Source: Nemophila menziesii
Lineage: Eukaryota; Streptophyta; Magnoliopsida; Boraginales; Hydrophyllaceae
DNA: 64,000 nucleotides
Direction of reading: 5' to 3'
Assembly: GCA_029959085.1 (NCBI GenBank)
Contig: JARWIR010000016.1
Coordinates: 21,523,499 to 21,587,498, forward strand
The translations under genes and the position numbers were made by a program. A model generated the notes under the pieces. The model saw only the letters and a list, made by a program, of their open reading frames with translations, searched no databases and was not told the DNA's origin. Shown here piece by piece: positions 33,317 to 44,380 of the stretch (positions are counted from its first letter, which is position 1; each line of letters opens with the position of its first letter).

Positions 33317-35734
33317 CTAACACTCCAGGGGCGCCTTTTGGTGTGTTGGCCCACCTTGGTCATTTTCTGAGATCTCCATATGCTGCAACTGGTCTCGGAT
33401 CATCTCACCGCCACCGGTTCCAGCTAGCTTCTCGCTGCAAGTCGCCAATTCCGCTGGTAAAAGCTGCAGCGGTACCTGATCAGACCCCGGATGATGCGCA
33501 GGCTGCATTGAGACGGGTGGAAGGCCTGGTTCTTGACCTCCCTGTGATAGCACTAGACCATCACCACTACCTTTTGGCCCTAAGCCCACTTCTGACCCTG
33601 AACTTATAGAAATTGCAAAGAGGTCCCTGTGAGTTTCTTCTTCCTCTGTAATAACAATTATTCCACTATCACTTTCAATTAATCTCTCGCTCCTATTTCT
33701 CGAACCATTTGATGCGCTATCTTCTCTATGGACCCCCTGTTGCTCCGACTTTTGCTCCACTATAACCGCCCCATTATATGCACTACTCCCCGCTATCAAA
33801 TTCTTTTTTTCTTTCCGGCTCAACGTAGGCCCACACAATTCCCCATCTGAGACTCGTTGTTTGTCCTTATCGAAAAATCCACTCTCTAGCGCACTAGAAC
33901 TAACCTCGATTACTCCATGGTTTATCTCTTTTGTCACTTGAGCTGAATGTCGTTCGGTTACTCGTCCCACTGTTATCTCTTCCTCTCTACTCTTATCCCC
34001 ACTCCCACTAGGCTCCTCACTACCCAAGGCGGCTAAAACCTCATACCTCGACCCAATCGCTCGTTCACTAGTAGGTCCATTCCTTTTCCTATTAGGTGTC
34101 GCTACCAACTTTTTATTTCCCCCACCATGCCCTTTTTGATTTGGTTTCTGATTCAACCCACCACCATTATTTCGCGGCCTCCCTCTAGCTCGATCAACTG
34201 TCATCCACTCCCCATACATCGGCAATCTCTTGTCTACCCCATTTTCCTTCTCTCTTACTTGTACATTTGCGCTCGCGCTTTCTTTGTCATTCTTACCTAC
34301 ATCCGATTGTACCCCACATTCGTCTTTGATATGTCCAAATTTACCACAGGCAAAACAAATGCGATGTAGCCCCTCATATTCCACTTTCTGAAGATGGTTT
34401 TGGATTCTTATTATCGGTACAAGAGGTTTGTCCAGCTCAACTTCCACCGCAATTCGTGCAAAATTACCTCTGGTTCTTGACTTCGTGACCGGATCCACTC
34501 GAACCATTTTCCCAATTAGATTACCTATAGCTGTTAAGATTTCCTCCGTATAATTTATTAGTGGCAACCAAGGTAGTCTTACCCAAACTGTAGTTTTGAG
34601 AACCGGAGCGTCTTGCGGCATAAAATACGGATCCCACGGCCTCACTATTAAATACCGATCAAGGATCATCCACGGACCCCCATTTAATACACTTTCATAG
34701 TCCTCTGTGTTACTAAACTGAGCCATAAAATATCCGAAGCCAACCTCAACTAGTTCCATGTGTGCTTTAGGGGACCAAATTTGCATTAATTTGTTCAGCA
34801 AATACCTGAACCCTACATTGTATCCAAGTAAACGCAAAATAAGTGTGTTATTCCATACCTTACAACCTCTCTTCTTTTGTTCTGCCGTCCGGATTAATTG
34901 AGGATAAGTATTGTCAGTCAACGGGATATCATCCTCCATTAAGAATTCTTCAAGGCTGTCCGATTGATCCGTGGAGCCGATGTTGGTATCTCGTTTCTCT
35001 GTGTTACCATAGTCTCCTCTCTGGCCTAGTCCATCTCCTGTTCCAAATTTGACAGTATCTAGAAAAGATAGAACATTACCTTTGCTTACCTCCTCCGCAA
35101 TAATCGTCTTCAGCCTCGGTACATCCTCCTTGTTACTCTCCAATATTACAGGACCTGTGATCTCTACTGTGTCCACATCGGGAAGTGATGGTGGTACCAC
35201 CGACTTGCATACCAAACCGTTCCGTTCCACCATTAGCGCATCCTCACCTTCTAAATCAGCTAGGAAAGTTGGGTTTTCAATCATTGTAGCTGTCGCTGGT
35301 GTTATAGCCCAATTCTCAGCCCGCGCATCAACTTCTGCATTCTTCTGTGTTAACGCAATACCCTCCTCCTTCCTCCTTTCTAAACGTTCATTGGATGCCG
35401 GAGAGATTTCGTCTCTGTCCATAAAGTCTAGAGCTCGCTTAAGTTGGCGTTGCTGCACTTCTTTATCTCCTTCGCCGGCAGCCAATGCTCGAGAAGGAGC
35501 TTCACTTTGATCCGATTCGCCAAATATTTTGAGCCGTTTCGAGGACAAGCGTTTAACGGAGTTGGCTTTATCTTTGGCGCTAATGATTTTGCTGGACGGG
35601 GTGGAAGGGAGCGAAGCCGATGCGAGAAGACCAGTTTTGTAACGTCGCGTTTTGTTTCCGGTGGAAGAATCCGGTGGTTGCGGTGGCGGAATCCGCCCCC
35701 TCCCCTCCATCTCTTGACCGTTACTGTTAGCCAA
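33317..35734 (-). CDS. LINE-B ORF1, DUF4283 and zinc-knuckle protein, 805 residues
   Basis: The RNA-binding ORF1 protein of a plant L1 LINE. It starts at MANSNGQEMEGRGRIPPPQP. The first 270 residues are charged and disordered in look. A DUF4283 domain follows around residues 290-430 (NTLILRLLGYNVGFRYLLNK, YFMAQFSNTEDYESVLNGGP, WVRLPWLPL). The zinc knuckle CFACGKFGHIKDEC is complete (C-x2-C-x4-H-x4-C), near residue 465. The long C-terminal part is Gly/Ser/Glu-rich. The stop lies about 100 bases before the probable ORF2 start, and the ORF2 frame is open back into ORF1, so ORF2 could be reached by reinitiation or frameshifting. No damage is visible. Confidence 0.93.
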   Translation of the reverse strand: MANSNGQEMEGRGRIPPPQPPDSSTGNKTRRYKTGLLASASLPSTPSSKIISAKDKANSVKRLSSKRLKIFGESDQSEAPSRALAAGEGDKEVQQRQLKRALDFMDRDEISPASNERLERRKEEGIALTQKNAEVDARAENWAITPATATMIENPTFLADLEGEDALMVERNGLVCKSVVPPSLPDVDTVEITGPVILESNKEDVPRLKTIIAEEVSKGNVLSFLDTVKFGTGDGLGQRGDYGNTEKRDTNIGSTDQSDSLEEFLMEDDIPLTDNTYPQLIRTAEQKKRGCKVWNNTLILRLLGYNVGFRYLLNKLMQIWSPKAHMELVEVGFGYFMAQFSNTEDYESVLNGGPWMILDRYLIVRPWDPYFMPQDAPVLKTTVWVRLPWLPLINYTEEILTAIGNLIGKMVRVDPVTKSRTRGNFARIAVEVELDKPLVPIIRIQNHLQKVEYEGLHRICFACGKFGHIKDECGVQSDVGKNDKESASANVQVREKENGVDKRLPMYGEWMTVDRARGRPRNNGGGLNQKPNQKGHGGGNKKLVATPNRKRNGPTSERAIGSRYEVLAALGSEEPSGSGDKSREEEITVGRVTERHSAQVTKEINHGVIEVSSSALESGFFDKDKQRVSDGELCGPTLSRKEKKNLIAGSSAYNGAVIVEQKSEQQGVHREDSASNGSRNRSERLIESDSGIIVITEEEETHRDLFAISISSGSEVGLGPKGSGDGLVLSQGGQEPGLPPVSMQPAHHPGSDQVPLQLLPAELATCSEKLAGTGGGEMIRDQLQHMEISENDQGGPTHQKAPLEC

Positions 35735-35896
35735 GAAGGAAGGCTAAACTCACGAAGGAAAGAATTTTTTATTCAAAAGGAAAGAATCTAAAAAGAAGGC
35801 ACTTAATTTGGGTCAGCTCCACCACTATGCCGGAGAGAACTTTAGAGAACTTTTCTTTTAAGAAGGCACTTAATTTAATCCGTGGTCTACAATCTT

Positions 35897-37142
35897 GTAT
35901 ATTCATGGGTGTAGTAGTTGGTTGTATTCTTGGAAACTTAGTTTATAAATCTCTCAGTGTATCTCAAATAGTGAATCGTGAAAGTGTGAAGAAATTAATA
36001 TAATTCAATTCCATATAGTATCAATATGTTGGGCACTTTTAAAATTACATTTGACTAACAAGTTGAGGTTATAGACACTATTCTAGTGCTAGTCTTGTGA
36101 TTTATTAAGTATAGAGGTAGGCGAGCTCTTGGAATTTATGAGAGTTGGGGAAAGTGGTAAAGAAAATGGGTTGGAATATTTCATTGTTAGATAAAAGTCT
36201 ATAAAAAAATTTATTGAGTCTATTGGGAGAGGAACATTTGTGACTATGAAGAGAACCGGTTGAAGGTTGTTAAGTAGAATCCAGAAGAACGACACAACTT
36301 GGTTGATCAGCAATCTAAATTAAAGTACCATCTAGAGTGTGAGCAGAAGCGTGACCTGAACTCGCGAATAAACAAAATGTAATCTTCACTAAGTAACCAA
36401 AAGAAAAATTATTAAAGAAATCAAGAAGAGAGAGAGATTGAATTGAAAACGACTTATGGACTTCTTGAGAGGACGAGAATCAATATATACCCTCATGAGC
36501 TGGATTTTGAGAAAGTCTTCACCATTTCTTTCGAGTATTTTGAGGTTAAGAAACTAGCAATTAGATTTGAGAAGCAGTGGAGTGTGGAACTGGACGTGTT
36601 ATATTATCAATGCGATAACCACAACCTCAAATCTCGTGACTGGAAAAACTATATATTCCACCTGAACACTATCACATTGACACCAACTTTAAGGTGGAAG
36701 TTCCAGAATATCGCTGCGATTTTCCTTCACTGATGAAGACCATAACAAAACTCATCAATCGTCCAATCATTACGTGAATGTGAAGCTCCAAGACATTTTA
36801 CTCGTACTATAGGAGTGCCCTTTAGAATGAATTTTTAAGCAAGAGTGGAGCACATTGAGGGATTAATAAGTTTTATTGCAAAAAAAAAGAAAAAGAAAAA
36901 AGAGGACTTGGTGCCAATTTCCAAGTCGATAATGATGTTATACAAAAAAAATTTCTTAGATGAAGAAAATGCGAGATGGTATTCATGGTGTTCTTCCTTC
37001 CTTTGTTCAAGCGTGAAAGATGGTAAAAAGAAAAGGGGGCAAATATTATAAGGATGATTGTGAATATTCTTTTGCTTAAGACCTTTGGTGTTAATGAGTT
37101 CCAAGTTTGAGTGAGTTTCACGTTGTACATTTTTTTTTCATA
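35897..37142. other. Intergenic DNA without recognisable gene
   Basis: An open frame at 36443-36733 (96 codons, from MKTTYGLLERTR) matches nothing I know and has no clear promoter. A-rich tracts at 36880-36903 and a T run at 37130-37138 could be tails of retroelements, one of them possibly that of LINE-C on the - strand. No duplication could be paired with them. Confidence 0.4.
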
Positions 37143-37151
37143 ATAAAAGTA

Positions 37152-37342
37152 GAGTAATGATATATGTCACCCCTTTTCATGTCACCCTTTTATCACTCGT
37201 CTATATATATGTGTTGAATTCCTTGAATAGAAGATAGAGAAAAATTAAATAGGATAGAGAAATCAATTCATTGGTCCATGTAGACATACACGTAGGAGGT
37301 GATAAAAAGGTGATACAAAAAGGGTGACAAATATCATTACTC
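37152..37342. mobile_element. 191-bp MITE with 9-bp target-site duplication, Mutator-type
   Basis: The ends are inverted copies (GAGTAATGATAT at both, extending with one mismatch to 21 bp and imperfectly to about 45 bp through GTCACCC and TTTTATCAC). It is flanked by ATAAAAGTA at 37143-37151 and 37343-37351. Nine-base duplications are typical of Mutator-like elements. There is no coding capacity. Confidence 0.88.
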
Positions 37343-40300
37343 ATAAAAGTATTAACAGTTGTTACACATAAAATTGAGAAAATTAATAAAACCAAAAAGA
37401 GAAAAATCCTCCCATTGAGTCACGTCAATGTTGCGTCGTGCAACATTTTGATAAGGCATCCACTGCAGTGTTAAACGATCTCTCAATGTAACTGACCTTC
37501 CATAACAGAATTCTTACCAGTCAGTTCTTCATTTCGGCAATGATTGGAACAATCTGTTACCGAAGACCTGAAATCATAGACATACTTTGAACAAATTCAA
37601 AGTTATCGAAGTAAAACGAAGCACTCCTGACACTGAGGCTACCTCTTTAGGCAATTTTATGAGTAATCAGGTCGTCAGGGTTGACAGTCACCGCAACAAT
37701 TCCAGTGGGTTCCTATTCTTTATTAAAGGATGCATCACACATCCAAACTAAATCAGCATCATCTGTAAGGAGGGGACACTCTTGAAGGTCAGGGACAGTA
37801 TCTGTTCCTCTATGTATATTATTGTTAGTGCCCTTATCCAACTTGATCTCAAAAATACATTTAATATCTATATTGATTGAATGATTAATTTCTCTAATGT
37901 TCCAACTTTTATTTTCAAATAAACCTTTCATTTTAGCCTTTCATTTTAGCCTTTCATTTATCCCAACCATTAACCGAGTAGTTAACAATTGTGTTCATCA
38001 ACCAGTTCCCAAAACTAATTTTTCTATCTCTGTTAATCTTGATCAGCATCTTGGAATTAGCCCAAACTGAAATACTTAAGAGGCATTGAAGAAGGAGGTG
38101 TTCAACATCCTCGCATTCAGCTTCACACCATTCACAAGATTTATCTTGAGCACACTTGTGTTTATGAAGATTCTTTTTGGTTGGAAGATCTCCATGACAA
38201 AACCTCCACCCAAAGTTCCTAACTTTAGATTTAACATTAGAATTCCAATTAATATTCCAAAGAGTACCATTATTAATTTTGCCATCTTTCTATGTCTGAG
38301 CTTCCTTTTGAGTTTCTATATCAACCAATGTATGATAGCCAGATTTGGTAGTATATGCTCCGTCTTTTGTTTTTGGCCATATTAATCTATCATCATCTCT
38401 AATATGGATAATTGGGAGCTTTCTAATATCATTCACTACTAGCGGAGGAAATAAAGTGTTAAGTTTATCGAAATCCCATGACGTCAAGGATTCACTAAAG
38501 AGTTGAGCGACCCAGTTTAATTCACAATCCTATGGTTTTTCAAGAAGTTTATTACCTACAATACAATTATGATCCCAAATATTTGTACGTAACCCATTAC
38601 CGATTTTCCAAATAGAGCGTTGTTTAATAAATTGAATTCCTTTATAAAGACTCGCCCAGCTCCACGATCTCTTTTTTGCAAGTTTAGAATCAATTTATCT
38701 AGCATTTGGAGTGTAAATACCTTTGAGCACTTTAAAAACCAAGGAATTAGGATTATTGATAATTCTCCAAGCTTGATTGGCTAATAACGCAATATTCATT
38801 TTATGGAAGTCCCTAAATCTAATTCCTCCAATCTTTTAAATTTAGCAATCTTTTATTTTGAGACCCACTGGATTCTTTTCTTAGTGCTAACGTCCCACCA
38901 AAAGTTAGAAACAATACTTGATAGCTTCTTACAAAGCGTTTTGGGAAATTCAAAGATTGACATGGCATAATTAGGTATAGATTGTAAAATCGCCTTTATA
39001 AGTACTTCTTTACCTCCATCAGATAGGAGATTAGCAATCCAGGTCATAGATTTTGATAAAAGGCGATCTTTAATATATTTAAGATTCTCTGATTTGGTCC
39101 TTTTGAGGGAAAAAGGAATTCCAAGATAGTTAACAAAAAAATTGGTTTGCTTTATATTAAGCATGGTTGAGGTTTGATCAAAGATAGAATCAGGAGTGCC
39201 CTTGCTGAATAGGATAAAAGATTTGCTAAAATTACTTCTTTGACCTGAAGCTTGACAGAAGTCATAGAGTACTTTCTTGAAGGCCTCTATTTGATTTTCT
39301 TCAATATTAATAAATAAAAGGGCATCGTCGGCAAATAGAAGATGTGTGAGTTTCAGACAATTTCTTGTGATTGCGATCCCTCTAATATTACCTTCACGAC
39401 ATTGTAATTGATCAAACTAATAAGACTTTCAGTTATAGAGAGAAAAGAAGTGGAGAAAGTGGATCTCCTTGTCTAATTCCCTGTTGAGGAGAAAGTTTTC
39501 CAAGCCTGTTGCCATTAACTTTTACTTGAAATGAAACGATGAAATACATTTATCAATCCACTCAAGCCATTTGTCACAGAAACCAAGGGTTTTCAGCGTT
39601 TTGATAAGAAAAGACCAGTTAACTTTGTCATACGCTTTAGTCATATCAATTTTAACAACAACATAATTTTTCTTAAATTTTCTTTTATTCTTTAAAAAGA
39701 AGGACATTTCTTGTGCTATTAGAATATTGTCTTGAATACTCCTACCCTTAATGAAAGCCGATTGGGTCGGAGAGATGATCTCGTCCATAAATGGTTGAAG
39801 TCGGAGCGCTAAAATCTTAACAATGATTTTATAACTAAAGTTAATACAAGCTATCAGCCTAAAATAAGCTATCGTTTCTTGAATTTCTCCTTTCAAGATG
39901 AGGGGAATTGAAGTATCATTGATTCCATACAGCGGGGTATTATGATTAAAAAACTTTAGGACCATTCTAAAGATATCCTCCTTAACAAAATCCCAATATT
40001 CTTGATAAAAATTACCTAGAAGGTCATCCGGCCAGGAGCTTTAGAACTAGCCATACTAAAAACAACATTTTTAACTTCATCCATATCAGGTGTTTTAATT
40101 AGAGAGTCATTCATAAAAGTAGTGATTTTACTTGGGATAGATTCAAGGATACATTGATCTTGAGATACTCCTTTATCCGCAAAAAGATTTTTATAGAAAT
40201 CTGTAATAATATAAGTTATTTCATCAGGGTCATCGGTCCAAGACCCATCATTCATTTTAAGACTTGATATACGATTAATTTTCCTTCGGTTAATAGTAAA

Positions 40301-42138
40301 AGCATAGAAGTAACTAGTATTTTTATCTCCCTTTTTAATATTATGATCTCTTGCCCTATCAGCCCAGAACGATTCTTCTTGTCTCCAAGCATTTTCCAGT
40401 TTTTCATAGATAATTTTCTCTTTAATCCAGTTGTCATCAGAAGAGTGGTCATTTTGAATTTCAATTAATTCTCTTTGGTATTGATCAATTAGCTTTCTAT
40501 TATTATAAAATGTCTTCTTACTTCATCCCGATAAAGCAAGACAAGTGCCATCGATTTTGTTAACAAAATCTTGAATATTATTAATCTCTCTAGATAAATT
40601 CCATGATTTGCTAATAATATCTCAACATTGATCATTTTCCATCCATCTTGATTTGAACATAAAGTATTTATTATAGCAAAAGTTAAAACAATCTTGAATT
40701 AATACAAGCGGAGAATGATCTTAACCAATCGTTGGTGGCACTTGAAGAAGAAAATTGGGAAACTGATTACACCGTGAGGCCGAAGTAAGTCCACGATCAA
40801 GTATTTCTTTAATGTGATCTTCCCCTTTTCTTTTATTCGACCATGTGAGAAAAAACCTTACTAGGAAGATCAATCAGATGATTATTATTAATGAAGTTAT
40901 TAAAGTTGAGGATTTTATCAAAGTTCGGATCGACTTTACCTTGTTTCTCGGATGTTTAAGCTATATCATTAAAATCTCCCATAAATAAGGTAGGAATGTC
41001 GATTTTTTGAATACCAAGACGTGATTGAATTCCACTGTTTTAATCTTTCCTTTTCATCATTAGGGGCATAAACACAAACAAGGTACCACAAAAATAAACT
41101 AGATTCTTCAATTTTAGCGATTACAGAAAAAGGCGAAGAGTTTATCACTCTAAGCTTGACTTAAACTTTCCACCACATATGTATCCCCTCAAACATATAA
41201 GATCTTCCCCCGGTTTCTACAAGACCTAAGACTCTTACTTCTAAGCTTGTACTCAAGCAAACAAACAATGGAAATATGAAAATCTAGCAATAAGGGACTT
41301 AAACATATTTTTAGTCGTGGGTGCCCTCGCCCCCCGACAATTCCAGATGAGTAGATTATCCATCAAACCCGGCCCTATTAAGGGATAGGCCTCCATCCAC
41401 CATAGAGTAGGGAGGTACACTTTCCATCACGGGAGGGCCCTAGGTACTCATAACCTCAAAAGAACTTGTGTCTTCACTTGACTCATCACCAGTGTGACCA
41501 TTGCATCCTTCACTCGTACAATAAATAGACATTCTAATTTATCGCATCATTATTAAAATTAATCGGAACTTCAACCTCCTCCATAACTTTAGCATTAATA
41601 ATTTGGTCCTTAACATCATAGAAGCTAGTATATATTTCTTCCACGAAAATATACATATCATTAATACGTCTTTCCATCAAATTGAAATCACTATCATTAA
41701 GCCTTTGAACCTTATTAATCATTCTTAATTGAGCAGGAGCTGGAACCGATTTTCTTTTGATTTCCTTAGGCCACGAAAATATCTCTTTAGGACTAAAGAC
41801 TCTTCTTCTCGGTTTAGTAGACCATTTATTATCATTAGCATCATCAATCCTTGCAAATTGACTAATATGCACGGATTGGGAGTTCACAGATTCTTCATCA
41901 GGTTTGAATGATTCTCCTTCTAAATCATCATACATCATAATTCTTCTTCCCTTTAATATCAGTCTTATCTACCTCTAGATTATCAATCAAGTTAACAGTA
42001 GGAACATGAGCGAAAGGAGCAGTTGATAGAGTAGGAAGGGTCAAACCAGTACCATCAATATTCAAAATAAAACCTATTGCAATTAAAAAATTTGAAGTAC
42101 CAGTGATAGGAGGAGTAGCTTGATCACCAGTCTTCTTA

Positions 42139-42366
42139 GTGCCCGTTTGGAAGTGATTTTTTGGAAAGCACTTAAAAGTGCTTCTAGCATTTTAAGAGTT
42201 TTTAACCTGAAAAGCACTTTTCTGAGAAGCACCAAATTGGTGCTTCTCGAAAAAAGCACTTAAAATAATTTTAGATTTCAAAATTATTTTCAATAATTTT
42301 TTAAAATTTAAAATTTTATTCTAAAAGCGCCTTTTTACTCTAAAATAAGCACTTCCAAATGAGCCC
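42139..42366. mobile_element. 228-bp PIF/Harbinger (Tourist)-type MITE inside LINE-C
   Basis: Terminal inverted repeats GTGCCCGTTTGGAAGTG and, on the other strand, GGGCTCATTTGGAAGTG; flanked by TTA at 42136-42138 and 42367-42369. The internal part is rich in inverted copies of AAAGCACTT and GAGAAGCACC and could fold on itself. It interrupts LINE-C ORF1, so it is younger than that element. Confidence 0.85.
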
Positions 42367-43330
42367 TTAGTATAATCTCCATCTTGTGTAAACTTTTAAT
42401 ACATTTCATCCACATCAACTTCCCTAGCATTAAGGACTTCATTAATAGCTTGATTACTCACAATAATACTCATACCTATGTCACCTAATTCTTGACGAAA
42501 TATTTTGTAAATAGCTGGATAGCTTTTCTCTGAGAGTTCAACTGAACCCTCGAATTTAGCCACCTTGTTGTAAATTTCTTCTAACATGTCAAAGTTCTCC
42601 CGTTTCCTCTTGGAAGATTCACTCCCCGTCTTCTTATTGTCAGCCTTATCATCGTTTTTTGCCTGCTGATTAGGAATCGAAATACACCCAAACTAGATAT
42701 TTGATATAATTGCATTGTTACCAGCGTTCGAACCCCTATCTCCATCTTCTTCATCACCGTCATGTCTTCTGAATGGATAAAATCTAATCACCTCATCAAA
42801 TTTACCCCATTGATCCCTCTTACGCAGAACATGGAAGAAGTTATCTTCATTACGTATGAAAAGGTCCTTAGATCAGTTGAAAAATCTCGTTGAATCATCA
42901 TTCCAACATGGTCTAACATTAGCAGTAGAGCAAGAAGTTTTATTGTGCCCTAACCGACCACAATTAAAGAAAAATAGGCATATACTCTCATAAGTAAAGG
43001 CTACACAGGAAAGTCCATCGAGTTGATTGATATACACACCTGTTTTGATTGGCTCAGTAGTGTCGAAGTTGGCTATGAAACGTATAAATTTGAGGTCGTT
43101 GTTGTCAGCTACTTGATAATCAACTTCACAGGCTTCTCCTATATAACTTCCAAAAGCTTCGGTAGCTTCTAGGTTATTCTGAATACAGCCAATCCATATA
43201 AACGGACCCAAACTGAAGACGTAATAAAATCAATTTCTTCCAGTTTGATATTAGCATCACATTTAGCAATAGAGACATGCATCCCATTAACAATACATGG
43301 GTGAATGAAGTAGAGTCTTTCTGCTTCTTT

Positions 43331-43356
43331 TTCTTCTTCTTCTTCTTCTTCTTCTT
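43331..43356. repeat. TTC microsatellite in LINE-C ORF1
   Basis: An eight- to nine-copy TTC run that encodes a Glu tract on the - strand inside the LINE-C ORF1 relic. Confidence 0.85.
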
Positions 43357-44028
43357 TGTCTAGGGTCAGCTTGAAGATGTTAGTATAGAGCTCTTCAAAA
43401 ACAATTCTTCCTTTGATCCCCAATAAATCTAGCACAACCTTACGAAAAACACCAAATCCAATTACTCTGTCAGACATAATGTGAGCAACAAAGTTGAATT
43501 CAGAAAGGTTGGGTTTAGCAGATATGGTTTTAGTGGTTAATGAGAGGGATTCAAGTTTGAGAATGTTGTCATTTTTAGTACCGGCTAAGGGTAAGAATGG
43601 TTGGATTTCGAAGCCATATTTGGGTTCATGATGTAGTTTAACATCAATTTGAAGTTAGTGAGAATAGAGTAGTAATTGAGTTTGAGAAGATGAGAATAGA
43701 TAGCCTCAATCTTGAAGATAACTCGTGTTGGCGTAAACAATATATTCATCATTGTCCAAATAGGCGAATAATTAATTGCCATTTGTTCCATGCGTGAGCT
43801 GAAATTGCAGCTATACGTGAAGAATTTAAAGAGATAATAAATCAGAAGATCCTTTTAGCAGGCGTGCGAAAATTATCTTTCCAAGAACATAGGATCATCG
43901 TATTCCGAGGTGATGAAAAGATAAATGGACAACCACATTTTGTATTAGGGATGGACATTGATTTCGTAATTGTGGGACGATATCTTGTGAAAGAAGCATA
44001 ATGTCTTTATCAAATACATAAATGAGAC

Positions 44029-44380
44029 CAGTGTTCTAAAAGGCGTTAGGCGCTAGGCGGGCGGTGGACCACCTTTGAGCGCCTAGGTAGAGCCTAGGCG
44101 TTTTCTTGCTAGGCAGTTTTGATAGTTATTTAAATATTTTTAAGATTTATATAATTTTTAAAATAAATTTATATAATATTTTGTGTTAAAAAATAATTTT
44201 TTAATTTTTTTGTATCAAAAAATAGATTTTTTTTAGCTTCAGATCGCCTAGGCGCCACCTAGGTCCGCTTAGGTGCCGCCTAAACCCTCCTACGACCTTC
44301 TGGGATCGCCTGGAGGCCGCATGGACCATTTCTGGAAATTACGCTACCTTCTAGCGCCTAGGCCGGTTTTTAGAACACTG
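44029..44380. mobile_element. 352-bp hAT-type MITE with CCTAGGCG-rich interior
   Basis: Perfect 13-bp terminal inverted repeats CAGTGTTCTAAAA. Subterminal regions are packed with GGCGCTAGGCG and CCTAGGCGCC-type motifs, a design known from plant hAT MITEs. The possible 8-bp duplication (AATGAGAC at 44021 and AACAAGAT at 44381) is degenerate, with five of eight matches, so family assignment rests on the termini. No coding capacity. Confidence 0.8.

Larger units (their letters stand above)
28632..35880 (-). mobile_element. LINE-B: full-length L1-type LINE with RNase H, both ORFs open
   Basis: A 7.25-kb element on the - strand, bounded by the 16-bp duplication CGTGGTCTACAATCTT at 28616-28631 and 35881-35896. 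Its poly(A) tail is the T run at 28632-28639 on the + strand. ORF1 and ORF2 are uninterrupted over 805 and about 1509 codons. The 5' UTR (35735-35880) contains AAGAAGGCACTTAATTT twice, 67 bp apart. It is distinctly more GC-rich than LINE-A and carries a C-terminal RNase H domain, so it is a different lineage. By structure it is a candidate for an active source element. Confidence 0.95.
37430..43800 (-). pseudogene. LINE-C: old, heavily mutated L1-type LINE
   Basis: Reading down the - strand. ORF1 pieces at 43791-43585, 43477-43169 and 43211-42873 include a knuckle of form CGRLGHNKTSC whose first Cys is replaced by Phe; more ORF1 lies at 42763-42396 and 41938-41534. A scrambled endonuclease region spans about 41400-40700. 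Reverse transcriptase lies at 40255-40016 (SSKAPG), 39965-39522 (VKIDMTKAYDKVNWSFL), a FADD remnant near 39330 and 39164-38853. The zf-RVT region is at 38487-38076, and an RNase H relic near 37750-37430 begins VWMCDASFNKE. Dozens of stops and frame changes show great age relative to LINE-A and LINE-B. No duplication or clear poly(A) could be assigned. Confidence 0.85.

Noticed and set aside
31095..35791. Many open frames on both strands inside LINE-B
   Set aside because: Shadows of the long ORF1 and ORF2 in other frames.
36443..36733. 96-codon + strand open frame
   Set aside because: No recognisable domain, no promoter or splice context, surrounded by decayed repeats; not listed as a gene.
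37130..37138. T run as the poly(A) tail of LINE-C
   Set aside because: The position is plausible, but no matching duplication was found on the other side of LINE-C and the MITE intervenes, so the boundary was not set here.
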